From Segatella albensis DSM 11370 = JCM 12258 (lineage in GTDB: Bacteria > Bacteroidota > Bacteroidia > Bacteroidales > Bacteroidaceae), in contig NZ_AUFP01000013.1 in NCBI RefSeq assembly GCF_000426565.1, positions 1 to 53,969 on the forward strand: 53,969 nucleotides of DNA. The letters run 5' to 3'. This document shows positions 35,381 to 42,744 of the stretch, piece by piece; the stretch's first letter is position 1, and the number at the start of each line of letters is the position of its first letter. The position numbers were made by a program, and so were the translations under genes. The notes beneath the pieces were generated by a model. It was not told where the DNA came from, did no database searches, and worked only from the letters and a program-made list of their open reading frames with translations.

Positions 35381-36556
35381 TTATTGTTGTGCAGAAACAT
35401 CGCCAACGCCAGCAGAAAATTCCTGCTCCTTCTGTGCCTTATACTCGATGAAGAGTTTATCAAAGGCAGTACGTTGCTCGTTGTTCATACCCTGAATAGC
35501 CTTTTTATAATATCTGTTGATCTGCTTACGCAACTTATATATATTACGTGCAATATCAGCCTGATTGCCTCCATTATTCTTCCACTCTATCCATGGCTTA
35601 TAAATAGAATCTATGCTCGCTACGAGTTGTGCTTTCATTGGGTCGGCAGCCGTAGTATTTTGTGAAGCGGTAGCCTTTGGTTTGGCTTCTACGGTATCAG
35701 GGGAGATTTGAGCAGAATTAACCGTATCGGTAACTTCTTCGTTATTATTGCTCAGATTATTTGCCATCTGATTGATATCGACATTCTGGAAGACAAGAAC
35801 GGCTACAACGACAATAGCGATAGCGGCAAAACCGATAAGCCATTTCTTCGGAGACAGGTGTACTTCATGTTTGCTTCCTCCATTGATTTCCTCCAAAAAG
35901 GCGTCGAAATCCATAAAACGATCGGTACGCCCTCTAGAACAACATTTGTTGATAACATTGTAATGGGTAGTATGCAAGCCGAGGGCTTTCATCAACATAC
36001 CGAGAGAATATACGTCGGCACGACCATCGATAGAGGCAAGTCCATCACGAATTTCCGGAGCGATATAGCGGGAAGTCTCTGCCGACTCCTTGGTAGTTTC
36101 GTAAAGTGTAGGAAGTAAGCGCACGATCTTGGCGCGATCGCCATCCTTGGAAATGATGATGCTATTTGGCGAAAGATTACCCACGATAACATAACGGGTG
36201 TGGGCATATTGTAAAGTAGCAGCCAACTGTGTGATGATATTCATCTTCTCATCCTCGGTATGGTTTTCCTTGATGTAATCGGCAAAGATACGGCCCTCTA
36301 CATATTCCATCTCTATGCATCTACCATATTCAGGGTGCTCTATCAAGGCATGGTATTTCGCAATACCCGCATGGTCGAGCTTACTTCCGCGCTCATACTC
36401 TTTCTTTAGTAAATTCTTATATTGTAGATTATCACGATATTCTTCTTTAAGTCCTTTAAGGATGACTGTTTCCTCACCCTTCTTGCATAAAATAATCTTG
36501 TGATAGCCTTCTGAAGCAATCACTTGACAGTCCTTATAATTTACAACACTTTCCAT
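35381..36556 (-). CDS. Membrane-anchored protein kinase-like protein, probable pseudokinase
   Basis: A 391-residue protein with a Ser/Thr kinase-like fold (about residues 8-225), a single transmembrane helix (about 239-257) and an extracytoplasmic tail that ends in a helical 'IEWKNNGGN...YKAQKEQ' segment. The ATP-lysine equivalent (K34 in 'VILKGLKEE'), the APE motif (166-168) and 'DVYSLGML' (181-188) are present. The catalytic loop reads 'VIVGNLSPNSIII', so the HRD aspartate is replaced by N127, and the DFG position reads 'VRL'. It is therefore probably catalytically dead, a scaffold or sensor. The start at 36556 is the first ATG after the promoter. Confidence 0.8.
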   Translation of the reverse strand: MESVVNYKDCQVIASEGYHKIILCKKGEETVILKGLKEEYRDNLQYKNLLKKEYERGSKLDHAGIAKYHALIEHPEYGRCIEMEYVEGRIFADYIKENHTEDEKMNIITQLAATLQYAHTRYVIVGNLSPNSIIISKDGDRAKIVRLLPTLYETTKESAETSRYIAPEIRDGLASIDGRADVYSLGMLMKALGLHTTHYNVINKCCSRGRTDRFMDFDAFLEEINGGSKHEVHLSPKKWLIGFAAIAIVVVAVLVFQNVDINQMANNLSNNNEEVTDTVNSAQISPDTVEAKPKATASQNTTAADPMKAQLVASIDSIYKPWIEWKNNGGNQADIARNIYKLRKQINRYYKKAIQGMNNEQRTAFDKLFIEYKAQKEQEFSAGVGDVSAQQ

Positions 36557-36601
36557 AATATAGCTCAAAAATAGATTCTACCAATTTTCTTATCTATCGC
36601 A

Positions 36602-36609
36602 CAAAAGTA
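36602..36609 (-). promoter_or_regulatory. -7 element of the pseudokinase gene
   Basis: The minus strand reads TACTTTTG, 46 bp before the start codon at 36556. Confidence 0.5.
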
Positions 36610-36678
36610 GAAAAATATTTTTATCCGAACAAATTAAATGCATATAAAAATATATAAATACAAAAAACGGAATGTATT

Positions 36679-37203
36679 TTAACGTGTTCGATAACGATGT
36701 CTGTCTGAATAATGTAAGGCTAACACAAAGAGATAGTCGCTCAGACGGTTGAAGAATTTCAGTATCGTTGGGTCTATAGGGTATTGGCGATGTGCTGTCC
36801 AAAGGCGGCGCTCGGCCGTACGACATTTACTCCGAGCCATCTGAAGATATGCCTCCACTGCATTTGCTCCAGGCAGGACGAAACGGAAATTTTGCTTTGT
36901 ACTAAGAAGATCTATCTGGGATTCAAGATACTCTACAAGGTCTGACGAAAGATGGCGATGTGGTTCACGTCCTTCGGGGGTGGCGATAATACTCATCGCA
37001 TTCATGAGTTCGTTCTGAAGTGTCATCAGGTCGGCCTTATGTTCATCTTCATCGGGCAGCATCGTGATGGCGATACCGAGCATACAGTTGAGTTCATCGA
37101 TCTGTCCATTGGCTTCTATGCGCACATCATCTTTTTCTACACGCAATCCGCCAGATAAGAACGTAAGGCCTTCATCACCTGTTTTTGTATATATTTTTCC
37201 CAT
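36679..37203 (-). CDS. Corrinoid adenosyltransferase, PduO type
   Basis: A 174-residue cytoplasmic enzyme that transfers the adenosyl group of ATP to the cobalt of cob(I)alamin or cobinamide. The N-terminal ATP-binding motif 'KIYTKTGDEGLT', 'EANGQIDELNCMLG' and the later 'FVLPGANAVEAYLQMARSKCRTAERR' helix pair identify the family. It is last in the minus-strand unit mazG-lipoprotein-rnz and lies apart from the main cobalamin cluster, which lacks this activity. It therefore probably supplies it. Confidence 0.93.
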   Translation of the reverse strand: MGKIYTKTGDEGLTFLSGGLRVEKDDVRIEANGQIDELNCMLGIAITMLPDEDEHKADLMTLQNELMNAMSIIATPEGREPHRHLSSDLVEYLESQIDLLSTKQNFRFVLPGANAVEAYLQMARSKCRTAERRLWTAHRQYPIDPTILKFFNRLSDYLFVLALHYSDRHRYRTR

Positions 37204-37215
37204 ACCTACATATCT

Positions 37216-38130
37216 TTAGACATCAAAGACCATTCCCTCGTTGGTGAGGTAACTATTAGGAAATATCTCTTGGGCTTCTTTCAGGATAACCGATTCATCA
37301 TTATAGCGCGCGCTATAATGCCCCAAGAAGAGTTTGCCCACATGTGCATCACGGGCCACAGAGGCCGCATCTCGTGCTGTAGAATGATGATATTTGCGGG
37401 CACGGTCGGCATTATCGCTGGCATAGGTAGATTCGTGATACAACGTATCCACGCCTTCGATAAGTTTATAAAGGTCAGGAATATATCTCGTATCGCTACA
37501 GTAAGCATAAGAACGTGGAGCATCAGCTGGTTCTACGAATCTGCTATTGTCGATAACATCTCCGTCGGGGGTGGTCCAAGAAGCACCCAACTTGATATTA
37601 TTGATTTGTGATATCGGCACATGATAGAAATCTATCATATCTCGTTTGATATGCGGAAGGGTCGGCTTTTCGCGAAACAGATATCCGCAAGTTGGCATAC
37701 GATGCTTCAGAGGGATACTTTCTACCGTGAGCGAACGATCTTCGTAAATGACAGTTTTTTTCGTAGTATCCACGGCATGGAATTCTACACTAAATTCGAG
37801 ACCTTGACAGAATGTCTTGATCTGTGAATCGAGTACAGGGCCGAGTTCTTTCGGACCATAGACCCGAAGCGTTGCCGTACGACCAAGCATCCCAAAGGTG
37901 GAGATCATGCCAATAAGACCAAAACAATGGTCGCCATGGAGATGGGAGATGAATACACAACTGATCTTGGTAAACCTTATCTTAGACTTACGCAGTTGCA
38001 TCTGTGTACCCTCCCCGCAATCAATCATGAAGAGTTTCTCTCTGATCTCCACGACTTGCGACGAGGCATTATGTTTAAGTGTGGGAAGGGCTGAACCACA
38101 TCCCAGGATATGAACTCTGAATGGTTCCAC
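37216..38130 (-). CDS. rnz: Ribonuclease Z
   Basis: A 304-residue metallo-beta-lactamase-fold endonuclease that trims the 3' end of tRNA precursors. The zinc motif is 'SHLHGDHCFGLIG' near residue 60. The N-terminal 'GCGSALPT' and the later 'SDTRY', 'HESTY' and 'FLGHYSARY' motifs complete the family pattern. Length is typical for the short bacterial form. Its first base overlaps the last base of the upstream lipoprotein gene, and the adenosyltransferase gene follows 12 bp later. Confidence 0.95.
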   Translation of the reverse strand: MEPFRVHILGCGSALPTLKHNASSQVVEIREKLFMIDCGEGTQMQLRKSKIRFTKISCVFISHLHGDHCFGLIGMISTFGMLGRTATLRVYGPKELGPVLDSQIKTFCQGLEFSVEFHAVDTTKKTVIYEDRSLTVESIPLKHRMPTCGYLFREKPTLPHIKRDMIDFYHVPISQINNIKLGASWTTPDGDVIDNSRFVEPADAPRSYAYCSDTRYIPDLYKLIEGVDTLYHESTYASDNADRARKYHHSTARDAASVARDAHVGKLFLGHYSARYNDESVILKEAQEIFPNSYLTNEGMVFDV

Positions 38131-38699
38131 TACTTCTGACGCTTATAATCGAAAATTCCGTTCTTGTTTTCCAGACTCAAACTGTCTGCCGATAGGTTGT
38201 TAATATCGAAGGTGTCGCGGTTGATGACCAAACGACCATTGGAAATTCGCCAACTGGTCCATGGGTTCTGCTCGGCCTTGACATAACTTTCGATCTTACC
38301 GCCCTCCTCGATTTGGAAGTTCTTGTCGATACTTGTCCATTTACCGAGTAAGGTCGTGATATTGATAACTTTATTGGCTATCATCTCGCCATCGCCATCC
38401 TTATATCCGATGACGGCCATACGGTCGCCTGTCATGATGCCACCCACGACAGGATCTGTGTCGCTATCCAAGTTCATCAGATAGATAATGGTATCGCCAT
38501 CGTCTGTGATGAGTTCGAGCGAATGCATCGCCGAGCCGTCTCCCGCAACGCCATAGACGGTAGAATCGTTTTCGTCGACCTCTACTACATTTGTACTATC
38601 CCCGGCAGCCGAAAGTACGGCCCGTTTGGTTCCATTACCATTGCAACTCGCCATGGCGATGACCATGAGCGCTATAAATGCATATAGTATCTTCTTCAT
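38130..38699 (-). CDS. Lipocalin-like lipoprotein
   Basis: A 189-residue protein with a lipoprotein signal (lipobox 'AMASC', cysteine at residue 19). The mature part is beta-rich: an acidic N-terminal stretch (DSTNVVEVDENDSTVYG) and then a C-terminal domain with 'LLGKWTSID' and 'NGIFDYKR', which resembles the lipocalin-like lipoproteins common in Bacteroidetes. It lies between mazG and rnz in one operon. Function unknown. Confidence 0.75.
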   Translation of the reverse strand: MKKILYAFIALMVIAMASCNGNGTKRAVLSAAGDSTNVVEVDENDSTVYGVAGDGSAMHSLELITDDGDTIIYLMNLDSDTDPVVGGIMTGDRMAVIGYKDGDGEMIANKVINITTLLGKWTSIDKNFQIEEGGKIESYVKAEQNPWTSWRISNGRLVINRDTFDINNLSADSLSLENKNGIFDYKRQK

Positions 38700-38708
38700 C
38701 GTTCTTTA

Positions 38709-39602
38709 TTATTTCTGGTTATTCTTCTCTTGTTGTTTTGCTTCATCCCAGAGGGCGTCCATCTCTTCAAGACTACTCTCATTAAAGTCTTTGCCCATCT
38801 CCTTCAATCGTTTCTCTACGTGGTTGAAACGACGGATAAACTTCTGATTAGTACTCTCGAGGGCATTGTCAGGATTCAGATGATACAGACGGGCTGCGTT
38901 GATGACGCTGAACAGGAAGTCGCCCAATTCTCGTGTGGAGCGTTCTTTATCGCCTTTGCGAAGTTCTGTTTCGAGTTCGCCCATCTCCTCGCGCACCTTA
39001 TCCCATACATCATCCTTATCTTTCCAGTCGAAGCCCACGTTACGAGCTTTATCTTGGATACGATAAGCCTTGATAAGCGAAGGGAGCGAGTCTGGAACGC
39101 CGGAGAGAACCGTCTTATTGCCATCACGTTCTTTCTGTTTGCGTTGCTCCCAAGTTGATTCTACCTGAGCGGCCGTCTCAGGATTAGACGCATCCACCTC
39201 TTCTTCGTCGCGATAAACTACCTGCCCGCGAGCATTGATCTTGAGTTCCGGATTCGTGACATACCAGTCGCCCTCTTCGTTCCAATTGATGAAATCATGG
39301 CGAAACATCAACTTATCAGCCTGAGCGTTGCATACATCAGCAACATCGAATCCATCTTGTTCCTCGCCAAGTATGCTATAGAACAGCACATGCTCCGACA
39401 CATCACCTAACTCTTTGCAGATATTCCTCATATCGTTCTTCATCAGAGCATCGCAAAGTTCAAAGGTTTCTTCTATCGTGTTAGGGCGCAAACTCTCAAA
39501 GGTTTGCTTCTTGTCCCAAGGGCACTCTTTCCTCAGTCGCTCCTGAACATCAAGTAATCGACCGAAAGCCTTCAGTTTCTCCTCTTTTGAATGTTTTTTC
39601 AT
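38709..39602 (-). CDS. mazG: Nucleoside triphosphate pyrophosphohydrolase
   Basis: A 297-residue enzyme that hydrolyses NTPs to NMP and pyrophosphate, a housecleaning role. The first MazG domain shows 'ECPWDKKQTFESLRPNTIEE' and 'KELGDVSEHVLFYS'. The second has 'REEMGELETELRKGD' and 'ELGDFLFSVINAARL', with EExxE- and ExxD-type metal motifs. An insertion of about 50 residues lies between them. The start at 39602 fits the promoter directly upstream. It heads the operon with the lipoprotein, rnz and the adenosyltransferase. Confidence 0.93.
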   Translation of the reverse strand: MKKHSKEEKLKAFGRLLDVQERLRKECPWDKKQTFESLRPNTIEETFELCDALMKNDMRNICKELGDVSEHVLFYSILGEEQDGFDVADVCNAQADKLMFRHDFINWNEEGDWYVTNPELKINARGQVVYRDEEEVDASNPETAAQVESTWEQRKQKERDGNKTVLSGVPDSLPSLIKAYRIQDKARNVGFDWKDKDDVWDKVREEMGELETELRKGDKERSTRELGDFLFSVINAARLYHLNPDNALESTNQKFIRRFNHVEKRLKEMGKDFNESSLEEMDALWDEAKQQEKNNQK

Positions 39603-39606
39603 GCTG

Positions 39607-39614
39607 CAAAGATA
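39607..39614 (-). promoter_or_regulatory. -7 element of the mazG operon
   Basis: The minus strand reads TATCTTTG, ending 4 bp before the mazG ATG, so the mRNA would be leaderless or nearly so. Confidence 0.55.
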
Positions 39615-39669
39615 ATAAAAATATGTGACTTCCGCCGTCACGGGTATGATTTTTAGGAAATCTTATATC

Positions 39670-40428
39670 TTACTTTCCCAGCCATTCTTTAAGTTGTGGG
39701 GCTCTATCGCGGCTGCACATCACATCGGTTTCCGGATAATATTTTAGTACAACACGATATTTTCCTACGAAATGGGTCTTCAGTCCACCTATTGCGTCGA
39801 TATGCAGGATATATTGTCGACTGACGCGGAAGAAGTCATCTGGGCACAGTTCGCGTTCTACCTCCTCGAGGGTCTGTGAGATGCTATACCATTTACCATT
39901 TTTAAGATAGATACGCGTGTCTTTGTTCTCGGTACAGATGTGGCTGATGTCGCACACGTTGACAACCAAGAATCCATCCTTATAGGCTACGAGAAAGCGC
40001 TCTCGATATTTCATCTGATGTGCTTTCATCTGTTGCATGAGCATCTGGAGGCCCTCATTGGGCAACCGCATCTGCCGTATTCTTTCCATGACGGCTCTCA
40101 ACTCTTCTGCGTCGACGGGTTTCATCAGATAGGCCAAACCGTTATAGCGAAAGGCTTGGAGGGCGTATTCGTCGTAAGCGGTCGTGAACACAAGTGATGT
40201 GGCGGAACTCATCTCGCTTAACGCGTCAAAGGCTATGCCGTCACTCAGACGAACATCCGAAAAAATGATGTCCGGGGCTTGATTGCCTTGATGGATATGC
40301 AACCATTGGCGGGCTTCCACTACCGATTCCAATGGTCCTTCTATCTCGAGGGTACAGTCATACTCCAGCAAGAGTTTCTGCAGACGGTTGAAATTACGAA
40401 ATTCGTCTTCGATGATCAATATCTTCAT
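39670..40428 (-). CDS. LytTR-type response regulator
   Basis: A 252-residue regulator with an N-terminal receiver domain and a C-terminal LytTR DNA-binding domain. The phosphoacceptor is probably D58 in 'IIFSDVRLSDG', with E7/D8 in the acidic pocket and K103 in 'YLMKPVDAEEL'. The LytTR part has 'VCDISHICTENKDTRIYLKN' and 'FFRVSRQYILHIDAI'. It overlaps the kinase gene by 4 bp. It is intact although its partner kinase gene is broken, so it may act unphosphorylated or be on its way to decay. Confidence 0.9.
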   Translation of the reverse strand: MKILIIEDEFRNFNRLQKLLLEYDCTLEIEGPLESVVEARQWLHIHQGNQAPDIIFSDVRLSDGIAFDALSEMSSATSLVFTTAYDEYALQAFRYNGLAYLMKPVDAEELRAVMERIRQMRLPNEGLQMLMQQMKAHQMKYRERFLVAYKDGFLVVNVCDISHICTENKDTRIYLKNGKWYSISQTLEEVERELCPDDFFRVSRQYILHIDAIGGLKTHFVGKYRVVLKYYPETDVMCSRDRAPQLKEWLGK

Positions 40429-41452
40429 AATACAGGTCTTTTTACGGTAAATGTCTGGTCGTTGTCGACAACCTCTATCTCTCTGCCAAAGAGCAACTGA
40501 TAACGCTCACGAAGATTAGAGAGACCTAAACCCGTTGAATCAATGTTAGAAGATAGTGGCTGTATCTTATTGCTAATCAACAGATAGCCGTCACAACTAC
40601 GAATATCGACGACCAGCGGATGTTTCAGCGAATGCGCATTGTGCTTGATAGCATTCTCCACCAACAGTTGGATGGCAAGTGGCGGTAACATTCCAGACCG
40701 CTCCTCGGGGAAGTTCACCTGTATGGCCTTGCCAAATCGCATCTGAATCAATTCTTCATACGAGTGGAGCATCTGCAATTCTTCATGCAGAGACACAAGA
40801 TGGGTATTCATGTTTACTTATTTATAGCGGTATACACGCGACAAACTATCCAAAAAGGCGTGCGCATCATTTGTACTTTCGTCGATAAGATCAGAGAGAA
40901 TACTGAAGTTATTGAAGAGAAAAAGCGGCTCAACCTGACTTTTGAGCGCTATGAGCGAAGTTTGCAGATTGACTTCTTTCTGTCGGGCATTCTCCATCTC
41001 CAATTTATGCCGTCCTTCCATTTGCAGGCGATAAGCGCGCTGAAACACAATATTGGCATGAACTCCCGAAATAAAGGTGGCTATAAGACTGAACACATAG
41101 ACTGACGCCACATATTCCTCATGGGAGATGTCATCGATTGAGGCGTAGAGGGAGGCTACCAACGTGTTCACAGCCAACAGCAACAGAGAATACAAGAACA
41201 TCTTGCCCAAATAATGCTCCAATGGCTGAAAAAGATAGATGAACAGGCGGTTGAGTACAAGCGATATACCGATAAACACAACCATTGAGGAACAATCGCG
41301 CACAAAGTCCATGACTTGGTAATGGTCGCCAAACACAGGTTCCTGAGATATGATACTGAAATAGCCATAACTCAAGACCATGGCAATGAGCCAAAGTTCA
41401 AGAAGCAATAATATGTCGCGCCAACTGGCGCAATATTTTTTTTCATTTCCAT
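40425..41452 (-). pseudogene. LytS-type sensor histidine kinase, broken
   Basis: Membrane kinase of the family with N-terminal hydrophobic segments (about four here), a His_kinase region and a HATPase domain ('LVENAIKHN', 'GLGLSNLRERYQLLFG'). Three lesions are visible. The natural ATGs at 41452/41446 are out of frame with the body because of a run of eight As. The motif that normally reads NPHFLFN has a leucine codon (40923-40925) at the phosphoacceptor histidine. An in-frame TAA at 40818-40820 cuts the protein before the ATPase domain, and an internal ATG at 40811 could start the remnant. The open parts are 40425-40811 and about 40818-41459. Confidence 0.85.
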
Positions 41453-41456
41453 ATGA

Positions 41457-41464
41457 CAAAGATA
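41457..41464 (-). promoter_or_regulatory. -7 element of the kinase/regulator operon
   Basis: The minus strand reads TATCTTTG, just upstream of the natural ATGs at 41452 and 41446. Confidence 0.55.
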
Positions 41465-41589
41465 ATATAAATCAAAGCGTGATACAAATCTTTTATCTTT
41501 TTTATTATCGATTTCTTGTTGTAAAGGTAATCATTTCATATCTTCCTACCCCTTCGCATATGACCGAACTGTAGAAAAATACGTTTCAA

Positions 41590-41617
41590 CAGTCATTTTA
41601 TACGATTCAGTCATTTT
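41590..41617. promoter_or_regulatory. Direct repeat, possible LytTR binding site
   Basis: CAGTCATTTT occurs at 41590-41599 and again at 41608-41617, an 18-bp period, 28 bp upstream of the -7 element of the efflux operon. LytTR regulators bind direct repeats, though usually with a period near 21 bp. Confidence 0.4.
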
Positions 41618-41644
41618 TATGAGTGTCATAGGCTTCTTACATCG

Positions 41645-41652
41645 TAACTTTG
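41645..41652 (+). promoter_or_regulatory. -7 element of the efflux operon
   Basis: TAACTTTG, 25 bp before the ATG at 41678. Confidence 0.6.
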
Positions 41653-41677
41653 CCGACGAAAATTCAGAATTAAAAAA

Positions 41678-42738
41678 ATGAGAAAGAGTATCGTTATAAT
41701 ATTAAATATCGCATGTATTCTTTTGTTTACAGGATGTAACTATCAAGAGAACAAAAACGAAGCAGAGAGTAAAACAGAGACGATGAGGGTAACAACACGA
41801 GATGTCACCCTCACAACTGCATATTCTGCCACCATGCGAGGACGACAAGATATTGCAGTTTTTCCACAATTAGAGAGCAAAATCGTAAGACTCTTGATAG
41901 AGGAAGGCCAGTCTGTGAAGATTGGTCAACCTCTTTTCATCTTAAACCAGGTGGCACAACGTGCTGCGCTCAACACGGCCATCGCCAACGAGCACGCGGC
42001 ACAAGCGGCCCTTGCCAACGCTCGTCTCACTTTTGCCGGGAAGATGAAATTGTATCAGAAGAAAATCGAGTCGGCCTTTACCATCGCCCAGACGCGCAAT
42101 CAGGTAGCACAGGCCAAGGCTCAATGGGAACAGGCTCATGCCGAAGTGGTAAACGCTAGGAACAGTCTGTCGTATACCGTGGTGAGAAGTCCGTCGGCTG
42201 GTGTCATCGGCTCCCTACCTTATAGAGTCGGAGCCTTAGTGTCGCCCACCATGACAACACCTCTTACATATGTTTCCGACAACGCAGAGATGATAGCGTA
42301 TTTTTCCCTCAACCAAGACCAGCTATCCTCTCTACTTCGCAAATATGGCAGCAAAGAGAAGGCGCTCAAAAAAAAATGCCTGCCGTACGCTGGCAAATGA
42401 ATGATGGGTCTTGCTATGCTACTCCTGGGAAGGTGATAACCATCAGCGGATTACTTGACCAGAATACCGGTAGCGTGAGCGTACGGGCTGTCTTTGACAA
42501 TAGTAACCGACTTTTGCTGAGTGGGGCCACAGGCAACGTGCTGATGCCTACCACCTTCAGAAACGTAGTGGTGATACCACAGACAGCCGTAAGCCAGTTG
42601 CAAGACAAGTTGCTGGTGAAAAAAGTCATAAATGGCAAGACGAAACTTACCGAGATTAAGGTATATCCACAGAACGACGGCAAAAACTATATCGTGCTGA
42701 GCGGTCTGAAAGCTGGCGATGAAATCATTAAAAACTAA
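41678..42738 (+). pseudogene. RND efflux membrane-fusion protein, frameshifted
   Basis: Periplasmic adaptor of an RND pump (HlyD/AcrA type). The start has a lipoprotein signal ('LLFTGC', cysteine near residue 20). The lipoyl domain ('VFPQLESKIVRLLIEEGQSV'), a shortened alpha-helical hairpin and 'VVRSPSAGVIG' follow. At a run of nine As (42368-42376) the frame changes: the first part ends at 42400, and the second continues from 42376 with 'LLDQNTGSVSVRAVFDN' to 42738. A run of seven or ten As would join them. Slippage on the A-run could make some full-length protein, but the next gene is also broken. Confidence 0.85.
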
Positions 42739-42744
42739 AGAATC

